Assembly (NCBI RefSeq): GCF_024763615.1
Contig: NC_077222.1
Coordinates: 12,214,001 to 12,278,000 of the forward strand
DNA from: Phlebotomus papatasi
Lineage: Eukaryota; Arthropoda; Insecta; Diptera; Psychodidae
DNA length: 64,000 nt
Direction of reading: 5' to 3'
Shown: one piece after another, positions 10,195 to 22,489 of the stretch
How the letters are laid out: every line of letters starts with the position of its first letter
Numbering within the stretch: position 1 is the first letter of the stretch
Made by a program: the position numbers and the translations under genes
The notes under the pieces: model-generated
Told to the model about the DNA's origin: nothing
What the model saw: only the letters and a program-made list of their open reading frames with translations
The model's database searches: none

Positions 10195-12320
10195 GATCTA
10201 GGTTGACGATAATTGAGGACGCGAATGCAATTAGTCAGGTGAGAGGCTTCTCAACAAGAAAAGAAGAGTTCAGCGCCTTAGGAAAAAAGGGGAAGGAGCA
10301 GGGCATGAACTAATAGCTTTCGAATATCCTGAGCAGTGCAGTACTGATGCATTCTAAGGGTCTAAAACGGAAAAGTTAAGAGTCTTACTTAAATAAATTT
10401 CCTTTAAATTTGAATTTCGATTTAGAAGTTCTGCAATAATAGTTTTTGATCCTTTAGATCAGGAATCTGGACACTTCATGAAATCAACATTTACATCCCT
10501 TTCTTTCTAATACGTTTTGCCTTGTGTTTTGCACATGTCTATGTCACTCTCTCGCTCTCTTCTTCTTTTTCTCTTAAACGTCTCGACAAATTCAATTTAG
10601 TTTTGTTCAATTTTGATTACATAAAATTTTTCTCATCCAAAATGTGTGCTAGGGGCATCCGGATTAAACTTCTGATCTTTCTTTTCCGACATTCAAAATT
10701 CAATTCTTTAAATCAACGGAAAAATTGAGAGAATTCCGTTACTTCCTGAAATTGTTCAAATATTTCACATTGAGCATTTAGCCAAGTACGACAGGCCATA
10801 TTGAAATGCTTTTCTTTCATCTGTGAGTTGATCGTCTTGAGAAAAATGAATTTGTGTGGAAAAGATTGTAATTAGAGTGAGAAAGGAGTGCGTTGTAGAG
10901 GGAGGGAAAAATAAGTGAAACAAGGAATAGAATTTGATTAATGACCTCGTGGTCAATTTACTTGTTTCTTTGACTCACAGAATTTTCCCGTTCCATCTAG
11001 AGACATTGCCACATGGAAGTTTTTCACAAATACACATAGCATGGCTTTCAGAATTTCATTTTCACCATGAAATTTTCGCCATATGCAGTCGACAACCAAA
11101 AATAGCCACCCAATGTGGGCAATAAATTAAGAATTCTCGGGAAGGATGGCGTTTTGTGACTCCTGCAATGAAAGTGTCAAGTGCGAATTTTCAAAAATAT
11201 ATTGCAAATGCAATATTTGACCAATTGTGGGGACTCTAAAGACAAAGATGCCAGCGGGCAGCCAAACAAAGTGACTACTAGAAGGTGCACACGTGTTCCA
11301 TGTCATCGTGGAGAATAATTGAGAATTAATTGTTCTATTTGGATTTTCTCTAATGCACCAAATGAATTGCACACACTCGCTCTAAGTTGCTCAACATTCA
11401 AATTGCACTCTTGGGAAATGCAACTAGAGACACCGAAACAGCTCCACAAAAAAAAAGTGCCCCATTGCACAACGACACTTCAGCTTCAATTTTGCCTCCA
11501 AGTGCGCGTTCCACCATGAATATTCTGCGTAGCACCATTTCGGATTAAACTGTCGGATTTGAATGGGGGGGCCTTTTGCAATCGTCCAGGGCAAATGGGT
11601 TCAAATGATCTCAACAGTTGGGGGGATTGTTTCAACTGAAACAATAAACTCCAGATACCCAAGGATGACAATTAACATCGTGGACTTGAAGAGATGATTA
11701 AATTTCAACAGTGCTCAGTATTTAGGCTTTAATTGCGATGTTTTAGGCATTAATGTAATTTACGAGGTATTCTAAATGATAAACAAGGTTGAGCGATATT
11801 AATAGCAGCTCTTTTAACACTCAAAGTTGATTGCACATGCGGATATTAATTGAGGGAATTATTGTCGCGTTTTATATTTAGGCAATTTCAAGATGATTTT
11901 TATAGGCGATAATAATAATAGTAAATTATAAAAGTAATTAAAATTTTAAAAATTTATGTGAATTTTTGATTAGAAAAAAGATTCCTAAAAATAAGTTAAA
12001 TTTGTTTGAGCAATAATTTTCATTTTTAAATTAATATATTAGACGAGTAGACAGAAGTAGCTCAATTTTTTTTCGTATTTTAGTGCAGATAGTTTATGAT
12101 TAAATGTCTATGAAAAGTATTTTATCTAATAAATGATTATAAATATAATATACAATAATGCTCACGATTTTTTTTAAAATAAATTAATCGTGGGTTTTAA
12201 TTTGAATGCACTCAAATTTAAAACATTTCCTCGTGTCTTAGCCAATTCGTCCGCTATATCCAGGCCTCCATTATGACCCCTTATGCATCCTCTTTTTCGA
12301 TTATCCCCTAGGGCAATATA
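10195..12320. other. No gene seen
   Basis: Non-repetitive DNA, AT-rich after 11700. Short open frames at 10900-11670 lie on both strands and are unrecognisable. I see no RNA gene or mobile element. Confidence 0.4.
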
Positions 12321-12524
12321 GGGTAACTCAGAATCATGTTTATTTTAGAATTTTTAGATTTTCTTACTGTTTCAGATGATCAAAAGGAAAAAGAAAACCA
12401 CGAAGAAGTACAAGACTTTACATACGAGTGTACTTCTTCCTTGATTTTTTCTTTTGCCATCTAAAACTATTAGAAAATCTCACAGTTTCAAATTAAACAT
12501 GATCCCAAATTAACCGATCTTACC
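12321..12524. mobile_element. 204-bp MITE, relative of the 4364 element
   Basis: The left end GGGTAACTCAGAATCATG and the right end CATGATCCCAAATTAACC are inverse and match the 4364-4558 MITE. The interior also shares the inverted GTACAAGACTT / GTGTACTTCTTCC pair. The right terminus is eroded to TTACC. Confidence 0.65.
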
Positions 12525-12539
12525 TTACTGACACGTTTT

Positions 12540-14240
12540 GTGAACTGAGCTAGCCAATCCTTCAGATAAATTCCATTAGATAGGCCAGTTTCAATTTTGG
12601 AAGGTCAGTCCAGTCTAGCACAACTTTATCAAGTAGCGCTCGTCTGGTGTTATAAAGGCTGGGATCTGGGACAGTCACATACGTAATATAGGACTGTTTC
12701 CTCAGCGTTGTTACGATCTCTACACGTCGTGCTATACTCAACATCCAGTCTGTTGAATGTCTGGTGAGAAGATCAGCAAACTGCCACGCTAGCAGTTGCT
12801 ACTCACCTAGTACTGCGTCCATTTCCTGTCCAAAAGTGACCCTTGGTATTGTGCGAGTTAGTCCTCCTTGGTCATGGTTTTCTTCACTTGGGAAACACTT
12901 CCAAGGCAGGCTCGGGACCAACGGAATTCTGTATTCGCTCCTACCATTGCGAGCCGATCGGCTGGCCTCTTTGTTATCCGCAATGCCACGGTGCCCAGAC
13001 ACCCAATATAGACCGCTCTGACAGGTAAGTGAGACCGCTTTTAACTTTTCCCGGCACTCGAGCACCAGCAAAGGCGGGATTTGTTTTCCTGATATGGTAA
13101 GTGAAGCAACTCTGCTGCCAGAGAATATGTTTACTTTTCTCCCCAATTAGATTTTCTGTGACTAGAAGAAACCCAATTAGATTTTCTGTGACTTCAGCCT
13201 GGAACGCAGTATTATACCGGCTCTACTCGTGAGCTGTCGGCAAAGAGCGCCAATGTATCGGGTTCATTGATGTCCCGTTGCCCGGTCTCTGCAATCAGCT
13301 CCGGTGTGTAATAGAACTTTTAGATTCCTTTGAGGTAGTCATTCCTCAATGTGGAAATCATCTTACATTAGGAGGTTTGAAGCGCCTTCTTATCAATTCA
13401 TCCATGATTCTAACATGTCCTACTGGGTGGTACCCGACCTTCCACGTTCCTGCTGAATGCAGACTTAGTGTTGCCATACATCGCTTCAGCCTTTGTTAAG
13501 AGTAAGTGGAGACAAGCTTAACAAGACCTCCAGCATACCTCTGATACAGGCGGAAGTAGCCAATATCCCGAAAGGGCCAAAATCCCTAAAGCCAAAATCC
13601 CGATAGCCAAAATCCAAAAAACCAAAATTCCAAAAGCCAAAATCCCGAAAGATCAAAATCCAGAAAAGGATAAAATTATTTGAAGGATAAAGCGTAGAAT
13701 AATTTCCCAAACTATAGAAAATTTCCCTTGCTTCCAGCAAGCGTGGGTGCAATCGTGGGAGTAGTTATGACACTTTTAAAAATTCGGGATTCTGGGTAAT
13801 CCGGTAATTTGGCTTTCGGAATTTTGGCGTTCGGGATTTTGGTTTACGGGATTTTGGCTTTCGAGATTTTGACCGGTACCTTAATACAGGCTATTATCTG
13901 AATGAAACTCCTGTAATGCCAGAGCCGAATTTGTATATTCGAGTCTTAGTCCCATACCGGCTCCATATGAGAATAGTGTCCTCACTGTGCCTTGGCACGT
14001 CCATAATGTGATTTTCGGTGATAGACCCCAAACTCAGCCGAGTAAACGTCGACATGAGAAGAACAATCTACTGGCCGATATGATAGGATCCGTCTGAGTC
14101 CTTGGTCAAATAGAACACCAAGGTATTTTACTTCCTTCATCAAGGTAAGTTCTGTCCGAAAGATCCGAATGAATTAGGGTGCCCTATACCTCCTGTACCC
14201 CTTCAGCTTGTACCTCTTGGTGAAAACAGTGAAAGCAATC
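12540..14240 (-). pseudogene. Decayed LINE pol: RT C-terminal part and RNase H (LOA/I-like)
   Basis: On the minus strand, broken frames read in order. Near 14240-14090 there is AFTVFTKRYKLKG and EVKYLGVLFDQGL, the usual post-catalytic RT region of LINEs with a KTE/FT-R-YK and KYLG motif. Near 13270-13200 there is TLALFADSSRVEP, an RNase H opening. Near 13050-12960 there is GLYWVSGHRGIADNKEA, the WV-GH-G-NE-AD-like RNase H C-terminal motif. The tail to 12562 reads DPSLYNTRRALL. Stops and frameshifts separate the pieces. A 30-bp-period duplication (13142-13193) and the foldback repeat at 13555-13878 interrupt it. LINEs with C-terminal RNase H include the I, LOA and related clades; the clade call is inference. 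Confidence 0.65.
13555..13878. repeat. Foldback element with arms of tandem CAAAATCCCGAAAGC words
   Basis: The left arm is a run of about seven imperfect copies of CCAAAATCCCGAAAG. The right arm is the inverse, a run of GGATTTTGGCTTTCG copies. A unique core with TCCCACGATTG-type sequence lies between them. Related copies are at 25792-25890 (one arm and part of the core, inverted) and 52366-52849. This copy sits inside the LINE wreck. Confidence 0.7.
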
Positions 14241-14251
14241 TTTCCGGGATT

Positions 14252-14656
14252 GGGGCAGAATCACATTGACAGTAAAATGCTCACCGTATTTCGTTAATTT
14301 ACGCATTTTCATTGCAATTCTTACGCATATTTTCCATTACCGTATTACCTTATCTCATATTCGTTGGCATTAGTTGAAAATAATATAAGAAAATTGAAGG
14401 AATAAAACGAAAAGGCGATAAACGGTGAGCAACAAAAACTGTACGGGAAATTTCTCTTACAGTTTTTTTGTTCATCGTTTACCGCATTTTCGTTTTATTT
14501 CTTCAATTTTTTATAATATTTTCACATAGTGTCACCGAGTATGAGATAAGGTAATACGGTATTGGAAAATTTGTGTAAGAATTGCAATGAAAATACGTAA
14601 ATTAACGAAATACGGTGAGGCTACGGCGAGTATTTTATTGTCAATGTGAATCTGCC
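14252..14656. mobile_element. 405-bp palindromic MITE, GGGGCAGAATCACATTG ends
   Basis: Nearly the whole element folds on itself. The left end GGGGCAGAATCACATTGACA pairs with the inverse of TGTCAATGTGAATCTGCCC, and the arms continue for about 200 bp (ACGTAAATTAACGAAATACGG against its inverse). The centre lies near 14450-14470. A second copy, truncated at its left end, is at 17630-17945. No coding sequence. Confidence 0.75.
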
Positions 14657-14956
14657 CTTAACATTGAGACGTATTGAAAAAACGTATTGATTTTGGATAA
14701 ATAAAAACATAAACTACAATGTGTATTTTTGACAATTTTTTATCTTTTTACTATTCTTACCTTGAACACTTTATAGCTTGAGTTTAATTATTTTCAATTC
14801 ACGTTTTTATTATTTTTTTGCAAACATTAAAGTTAAAAGGTCATTTTCAGAAGTTTAATAACCTGCGGTATCTACCATTTTTGAATTTTTATTATACAAT
14901 AAAATTTAAATTCTAAATAATATTCCCACTAATTTGTAAATAATAAAAGGTAAGCT

Positions 14957-15172
14957 CGAGGATCCAAATAGATATAGACTGATTCTTGAGAATATTTAGA
15001 CTGTAAAGTTTGGCAGTAAAGGATTAGGTTAAGGAAACTTATGCAAAGGACATCTTACCGAAGATCCTAGACCCTCATTGTATGAAAGCTTGGGACAAAT
15101 TTGTACTGACAAATTTTAGAGGTTAAATATTCTCAAGGATCAGCCTGAGTCTATTTGTGATCTAAAGATTAA
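14957..15172. repeat. About 215-bp inverted-repeat element
   Basis: GGATCCAAATAGATATAGAC at the left pairs with the inverse of GTCTATTTGTGATCT at the right, and ATTCTTGAGAATATTTA pairs with AAATATTCTCAAGGAT. The middle is unique. No clear target duplication was identified. Confidence 0.5.
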
Positions 15173-16640
15173 TGCACGTTACTTGTTTCGGCCCAAAAAC
15201 CATTATCAAGATTTCAAAATTTTAATTAAAATTCTTAATATATTTTTAATAATCTATAATTAACAAGCAAAAATTAATTTGATCACAGTTTTCGGCACTA
15301 CCTATTCTTTGGATTCAAACAAAAATTTCTATTTTTGGGTATTGTTCCAAAAATAATCCAGAAAGAAGATAAATTTCACTATTCTACTCGATTAAGAGTA
15401 AATATTTAAATTAAATGATAGTAATATCCAACTCTCAACGCTCAAAATAAATTATTGCAAACAAAAGCTCAATTTTAGTCAGAATTCCATTGTTTGTGCA
15501 AGAAAGCACTCAATTTTGCTGAAAACTGAATGTTTCCTGAAATTAACTTCAACTTCTCTTGCTACTTTTTTTCTCTTCCATCTCAGAATTTTTCTGAAGC
15601 ATTTTTCAAATGAATCCTTTTGGTATTTTTCTGGCAATTTTCCATCTACTCTATCTCTGTCTTCTTAGACAATTTTATTATTAGTCATGAGGCGGATAGA
15701 TGAAAGTAAAATCAGGCAAAAGGAAGTTACCAATAGAGATTTATCGCGATAAGCCAATATTTTCTATCTTTTGCCAAAGTCAAGACTTTTGAGAGATTTC
15801 TTAGAACTCTTCTTCGTTCTTTCTTTAGTTTTTTTTTCGAGAGAAAATCTTATTTTTCCCATTGGGCTGTTTTTCCTCAGAACCCCATAGACATTTCATT
15901 GAGGTAATTGCACGTGAAATTTCACGCTGAGAATTTTCCTATGAGACTTTGCCACGAGCTTTCCAAGAAATCCCCCCGAAGGAACTATGCCTTTGGTGAT
16001 TAATGCAAGAATTGCAAAATGTTGCATCTTGGAAAAGTCAATGAATTTCATTGCAATTTTTCACACATGCACTGCTGATGCACGAGATTTGGTTGTCTTT
16101 TGTGACCAGCTGTGTGACTTCTCAAATGATACAAAAAGCCTCACCAATTTATTTAATTTTATTTCCACACACAAAACTACTTTTTATTCTCATTTGACAG
16201 AGTTGAGAGATTTTTTCTACCATACTTTTTTCTAGATGATAATTGGGAATTAATTAATGTGGATAATTTTTTGATCAATTAATCAACTGCCTGCGAAATT
16301 GCAATCATTTATGTCGAGGGTGATTTGTGTTGTGCTATTAAATAAATTGTTTTGGCTATCATCCAGAAAAGTAATTTATTTCTTAGAAGACGCATTGAAT
16401 TCATGAAAGAAGATTGATCAGTATTTTATGGTATTTTGAAAATAAATTTCCTCCGAAATGTGAAAACTAGTTTCTGGGAAAATAAATTGGACAAAGTGAA
16501 ATGCTTTTTCCTACAGTTTATTTGGATAATTAATCAATTTTATGGTTGAATCAATTCCAATTTTATTTTATTTTTTTTAATTGATTTTTAATGACTTAGT
16601 CTTATTTGGAATTTTTTTTGTGTTTACGTACTGAAACTGA
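15173..16640. other. No gene seen
   Basis: AT-rich DNA. The less AT-rich part at 15540-16240 looks single-copy, but its short frames show no recognisable protein. Confidence 0.4.
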
Positions 16641-16652
16641 TGTTTTGAAATG

Positions 16653-17091
16653 GCTCCGTTCAGTAATAACCTTTCGAAGAGACAAAGCCACTCCAAAGCC
16701 AAGCCAAACCTATTCGAAAATCTACCAGAAGCCTAAAGTGCAAGTTCATGTACTCGCCGCTTTAGCGCTGATTGTTCTGCAATTTCGAATTTCGATATTC
16801 TTGACACTTCAATCGTCAACAATATCAACAGCAGTGTGCAAAAGTTTGCTGCAAAAAGTGAATTTTGTGTAGTTTTGTGGAATTTCAGGATGGCAGAACG
16901 TTTTAATTGCAATTTTATTAAGATAGATGTCCATTTTATGAACTTACTCACTTTTGTGTAACTCGTCGGTTTAAACGTTCGAACTTCCAACGGGTTTTTA
17001 GGTAAGTTCTTTCTGATACACCTTCGAATCGGCAAAGGAAAAACCTCAACCGGAGAGAGTTCTCAAATCGGGAAGGTTATTACTGAACGAG
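16653..17091. repeat. About 440-bp element with short inverted ends
   Basis: CCGTTCAGTAATAACCTTTCG at the left pairs with the inverse of CGGGAAGGTTATTACTGAACG at the right, giving a terminal inverted repeat of about 22 bp. The interior has open frames on both strands, but they are unrecognisable. The flanks show no obvious target duplication. Confidence 0.5.
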
Positions 17092-17369
17092 AGGAATACT
17101 TCACACGTTTAATTGCCTAAAATTTTGCACTGGTTTTTCCGGTCTTTTTCCTTAACCTTTAAACTGAAAGGTATTAAAACTTCACAATAAACTGTAATAT
17201 AGAAACTATAAATTTCTCTAAATTTTATATATTCTTAAACTCAATCACGAGATTTTTTTAAACTTTAAATCCAAAAATTTTGAAATAAGAAAGCTTTATT
17301 ATTTTTTGTCTCAAAATAAGAATATCGCTGATTTTACCAATATAAATATTGATTGTAAATATATAAGTT

Positions 17370-18410
17370 TCTTCCGGTGTTCGTCAGAGGATTGTCTTCT
17401 TAGCAAAACCAAAAAGACTCAATTTTCTCCAAAGCTTTCAACCCTCGGTATGGGTCTTCTGGGTCTTCCTTAGTGGGCTGAGAAAGTTTTATTATTTTAT
17501 ATAATTTTCTCTTGGAAAATTTCAAAAGCCTTTCCTACTTACTCAATTTAAATCTTTTAAATGATTTAAAATCGTCTTTCGTCCTATTAACACTACATAT
17601 AGCCACTAAAAACTTTGCATTTGCAAATCTTCTATTACTGTATTACTTTATCTCATACTCGGTGGTACTAGGTGAAAATAATATAACAAAATTGAAGAAA
17701 TCAAACGAAAATTCGATAAACGATGAGCAAAAAAACTGCACGAGGAATTAATCGTAAAGTTTTTGTTGCTCACCTTTTATCCAATTTTCGTTTTATTTCT
17801 TCAATTTTCCTATATTATTTTCACTTGTGCCATCGAGTATGAGATAAGGTAATACGGTAATGGAAAATTTGCGTAAGAATTACAATGGAAATACGTAAAT
17901 TAACGAAATACGGTGAGCATTTTACTGTCAATGTGATTCTGCTCTAAAATTGCTGACCAGGAAGTTGTTTAAAGTCGGACTTTACGATCGTTTCATCATC
18001 CATCAGAATGCAACTTTAAAAACCCCTTACAAGTTTGTCATTCAACCTTCGGGTCCAAGTTTTGGCAACTTAGCATTACTCATCACTACGGTAGGCTGCT
18101 GGTTGGGCTTTGTAAGTAAGCAAACCATTTCTCTCCTTAATCTTCTGTACCAGGCTGGATGAGATACCCATTTTTTGGCCAATTTTTTGGGAGCACTTTG
18201 AACTTGCACAAAAAAAAATCCTAAAATTTCCCTGTTGTTCCTCAGTAGGAGTAGATGAGTGTAGGAAGACAAATTTAAGAGACAAAGAATCACGGTTTTG
18301 ACCACTGAAGAAGGCGCACTGTAGCGTCAAAAGCTTTGGCGGAAAAACATTGTTGTTTGGTCTCTAAAAGGATCAGCATTCCCGATGCACCCGGAAGGAG
18401 GTCATCTCCC
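17370..18410. repeat. Inverted pair of hairpin-word repeats split by a MITE
   Basis: The minus-strand copy at about 17428-17477 reads CCACTAAGGAAGACCC, then ACCC-ATACCGA-GGGT, then TGAAAGCTTTGG. The plus-strand copy at about 18299-18342 reads CCACTGAAGAA, then GGCGC-ACTGTA-GCGTC, then AAAAGCTTTGG. About 65 bp beyond each lies a CCGGAAG word, so the two arms align beyond the hairpin. The MITE at 17630-17945 lies between them. Confidence 0.5.
17630..17945. mobile_element. Truncated second copy of the 14252 palindromic MITE
   Basis: It shares the central palindrome (CGATAAACGATGAGCAAAAA and its inverse) and the complete right arm ending GTCAATGTGATTCTGC. About 90 bp of the left arm are missing, which shows truncation or insertion into other DNA. 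Confidence 0.7.
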
Positions 18411-18649
18411 TATTGCGTAATATTTTATAGTGTTCGTTGAAATAATACAAGAACTACGAACATTTTTTTTTTAAGTCGCGGTGCGATATCTGCAAAATGT
18501 TTACAAGGAAAATTGAAAAATAGCTTCAGTTTTTATTAGGCTTGAAGGGCCCCTGTTTAAAAATTACATTACTGAAAATTTTCATTTTAAAAATATACTT
18601 CAGTCGAGGTAAAATTCCCTATAAATAGCCCAATTGAATGCTCAGTTTG

Positions 18650-19583
18650 ATGAGTTTCACACGACTATTCCTCAAGGCTGCATTCTGGATCCAACGCTAT
18701 TTTGTCTCTTCATCAATGGACCTCCTGCAGGTGCTTAAATTTTGTGGTCATCATTTGTATGCAGATGATCTTCAGATCTATTGTTACAGTGATCGCGGTG
18801 GTCCAACTCACTCTCCCTATATACATATACATTTGAGGCTGTGAATGAAGATATTAAGAGGCTTTCTATTTGGTCCTCGAACAATGATCTGGGTCTAAAT
18901 CCTTGGAAGACTAGACTTTAGGCGTGCATACGAGACGTAAGCAAAGTAAGTAATGATCTCTAATGAAGTGGTTCCACTCTTCTCGGGTTAATGTTCTGAA
19001 AGTTGTCCTTAATGAGAGTCACCTGGTCAGATCATGTGACTGATTGCCCTAAGGTCTTATGTCTTATTTACATTGTGCATTTTCAATGTCTTGAACTTCT
19101 TTAGGAGGCGCTATTTTCCCGATTTTTTTAGACCGGTAGCGGACCCTTATAGACTAGTGAAAGTAAAAGAGATCACTAGTGTCTCTTGAAATTTTGTATG
19201 CATATTTATCACGTTAGATTATGTTTTATCACGAATTTATTAGTGATACCATATTTCTCTTATTTGAGCGAACACCAAAGATGACTTTATCACTGTTTTT
19301 GCTCGTTTACTCAGGAGGTTAATAAGTGTCAAAACAGGGACACTTTCAAAGGATCCTCGGTGGTCCTTTCATCTTTATCAGTTGGATCAATTATACCCTT
19401 TTACTTTTACCAGTGTATCCTGCGGAGCTTGTAGTTTGTGGATTTTCTGCCAGGTCGTTCAATGTGTTGCAATTTTTGTATGGTGTTATTCTTTGGAATT
19501 CTCTTCCTGATGAGCGAATTAGGGGACTTATCTTAAGTCATGTGGCTTCCACTAATTCCTCAAAATCTACAACACAATTATAA
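18650..19583 (+). pseudogene. Decayed LINE reverse transcriptase with YADD motif (CR1/L2-like)
   Basis: Three pieces lie in the expected order on the plus strand. At 18667-18735 the frame reads PQGCILDPTLFCLFING, the RT PQG-G-LF-INDLP region. After a +1 shift, 18734-18793 reads LKFCGHHLYADDLQIYC, with YADD at 18758-18769. At 18841-18920 it reads VNEDIKRLSIWSSNNDLGLN, the N-L--W---N-L-LN motif after the catalytic site. Near 19440-19540 it reads RSFNVLQFLYGVILWNSLP, the conserved C-terminal WNSLP region of CR1/L2-type LINEs. Stops and shifts make it inactive. The clade is inferred from WNSLP and DLQIY. Confidence 0.7.
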
Positions 19584-20420
19584 GTAATTAAGGTAAACTG
19601 TTGTACAGAGTATAGGCTGTTCTATTTTTTTTAGTAATAAATATTGAAATAGATGTAAAGACCCAGTGAGCACCAAATGCTAACCGATTTTAATTCAGCT
19701 GAAAACATATGTATTTTTAGTTTCTTCGTTAGCACTTTTTGTTCGAGAACTGCTGACCGGTCAGCATATTTTTGCTGACCGATTAAATTAAAAATCGTAA
19801 ATAAATAAATTTAAATTAAAAATCTTTAATCTATCAATGACCAGTTGGACAACTCTTGTATGAGTACCACTGGGTCGTATTGCTTCACAGCCGCATTGGC
19901 ATACGCTAAAAGTGCGCTGAGTATGTTTCTGAGTCGCGATCTTTGGCGAGAGGAGCAAATCTGCGCGCGCTGAGGTATTTGTGAGGCAAAACCAGCTCAG
20001 CTGTTTGATCAAGGTCAGTTTGTTGCTACTGGGTACATAATGTGCACAACATACATCCAATTTATGTAGTCGTCATGTGTACATATACATAATTAAATGC
20101 TGCAAATGCGAGCTTTGCTACACGGACCCACAGGCGACCGGCGAGCGCGGGAAAAAAAGTATTTAAACAGATTTTATTTATGGTCGGTGCTGGCGCAGTC
20201 TGACGAGGAAATAAATATTAATTAATTTATTTGTGTCGAACGAGAAAACAAGAAAGTGTTTTATCGCACTCATGCGTAGCAAAGTACACCACATGGGTAC
20301 ACCCAACTTGGACTTCTCCAACAACTTCTCATGATGAGTGGTCCAAGAACCAGTTCACATGGCGCTCCAAGATGCTGCAATTTTCAAGAAGCACCGACAA
20401 GATTGTTTTTAGGTAAGGTT
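19584..20420 (+). other. Unassigned; possible gypsy-type LTR end and primer site
   Basis: GC-richer DNA with a TATTTAAA-like box near 20159-20166, followed at 20191-20200 by TGGCGCAGTC. That is the first ten bases of the tRNA-Ser-type primer site used by many insect gypsy elements; the match breaks down afterwards. No paired LTR and no recognisable Gag follow. The frame at 20231-20416 is unassigned. I offer an LTR remnant as a weak reading only. Confidence 0.2.
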
Positions 20421-21340
20421 AAACATGAGATTAATAGATAATTGCCTGTATTATTTGCTCTAATGACATTTCCATGTGGTTTTCTTATTGATTTTCTTGT
20501 GGGAAAATTGTGACAGGGATGGAGTGAGAGAACCACAGAATTCTTGTATACAAGTGAAAATTTCTAGGAAAATCCCACATAATTTTTAGAATTGCAAATA
20601 TAGCTCGGTATATCATATGTTTTTGCGAGTAGGTGTCTAAAATATTGCTCTAAGACTTCCTCATTATTCAATGCGAGAATTCAGCCGGAGAAATATTACT
20701 GATTCAGCAATGATTCGATGTTTAAATGACAATTAAATGAACTATTTCAGAGAAAGGTGCCATAAAGTGCAACTTTATGACCAATTATAATGTTTCTTTG
20801 AATTTGTAGAGAAGAAAGTTAATCCCATGTAACAAAATATAGGGAAATCACGTAATTTAGATATTAGGAAATAGCAAAAGTTTTGTTATTAATTTTAAAA
20901 GAAAATAGAATTATGGATTAGCAATTAGATTTGCGTAAATAGTCATAACATAAATTTTATCACAAGATATGGGAGAGAAATATGATCCAATCTACCGCCT
21001 GATGGTGTTATTAAAAATTGAAAATCATAAATAGTAATATTTAATTTTTTATTATTATTTTACAACTTAATATGCGCTTTTAATCATAAAAATTACTTAA
21101 TTAGAGAAATATTATCTAGAGAAACGACATCGAAAAATGCTTTTAATAAACTTAATTTACTGAGTAAATAAAATTGTATCGTTACAGAATTAGGTAAAAA
21201 TTCCGTAAGATTTACGTTAGTAAAGTTACCTCGCGAAAAACCTATGGTTTCTTTACAAAGAACTTTCCTTTATTTATTTTATTTCTTAGATTTTTTTTAG
21301 ATAATTTATTAGACAGAATTGTAATACTGTAGAGTAGAAG
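20421..21340. other. AT-rich, no gene seen
   Basis: Nothing recognisable was found in either strand. Confidence 0.4.
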
Positions 21341-22440
21341 CTTAAAACCGATCTATAAATCGGTTCAAATCGGTTGAAAAACGGTAAACATGAAGAAGTT
21401 TTGAGAACTTTGCTATCTTTTCAAAACTCTGAGCAAACTAATGCCTATAAATTGGGTCACTAAAGAACTTCGAAAAAAACATTTTGTCAAAAATACTTTA
21501 GTCCCAATTACCGTTGACCGATTATGAACTGATATGAACCGATTCGTAAATTACTCAAAAATCAAAGAACAATTCTAAGAGCAATAAAATTTATCTTCAG
21601 ACAAAAATTAATTATCGGTTCATAACCGGTTTAGAATTGTATTATAAAGCAATCAAAACATTAATAATAATAATAATAATAATGTTGGCGCAACATTCCA
21701 TGAAAGAACAAAGCCTTCCCGCAACGGGATATAGATATGCATTATTTTTTTTCTTGTACGGGATGAGGTTGTCAGTCCCATGCCACGTGAAATCAAGTGC
21801 AGTGAAGCTCACTGGACGCAATTCGAACACCTTTAACGCCAGAAAAATTCCTGGTGACCTAAAGGGGATTCGAACCCGAGACACTTGCATAATAGAGCGA
21901 GTGCTCTACCACTGAGTGCCCAATTAATCAAAACATTGCCCAAAAAAAACTTTAGGAATAATATAATTGAATTTTGGATAAAAATTAGTTATCGGTTATG
22001 AATCGGTTTATGACAGATTCATAACCAGTAATTGGCAGGCTGGATGGAATTCGCTCAAACTTGTCAGGAATTCTAAGACAAGTTCCAAAACCTTTCTAAC
22101 GATTCTGAACATGATACCATTCAGTTGTGAAATGCGCTTTCTAGAGCCTTTAAACCTTTGACCTTGAAAAACGGTTATTAGGAAGGAAACGATGGTATTT
22201 TCGTAAATAGATGAAATGTTCGGTTTTTTCGCGTTTTCGAGCGTTTTCAAGCAAACCCTTAGATGGTAAGCTAAGGAATTGGGAAAAATGGGAGGAATAT
22301 ATGTAACAACATGTAAAGACACATGTTGGTAATAAAATACAATACATTGCAATATTAATGGTCTCAGGATCAACTTATGGGCGGATGGGTTCCCCGAACA
22401 TCCCAAGTCTCTATCTCTAACCGGTTATTCTCTAAGCGGT
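21341..22440. repeat. Repeat rich in AACCGGTT/ATCGGTT words, host of a SINE
   Basis: Words such as ATCGGTTCATAACCGGTT (21613-21632), TTATCGGTTATGAATCGGTT and GACCGATTATGAAC recur in both orientations on each side of the SINE at 21663-21925. The open frame at 22008-22406 on the minus strand is unrecognisable. It is probably an old mobile element, but its ends are not defined. Confidence 0.35.
21663..21925 (-). mobile_element. Complete tRNA-derived SINE with 12-bp target duplication
   Basis: The direct repeat AATCAAAACATT lies at 21651-21662 and 21926-21937. On the minus strand the element opens with a tRNA-like head, TGGGCACTCAGTGGTAGAGC (box A) and GGGTTCGAATCCC (box B), followed by GGTCACCAGGAATT. 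A roughly 170-bp body leads to an (ATT)n tail at about 21663-21685. Head, body, tail and duplication are all present. It moves only with help from a LINE; the partner is unknown. Confidence 0.85.
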
Positions 22441-22489
22441 AACGGCAGTATAAACAGAGAGACGGACAGACGGACAAACAGAGTCTAAT

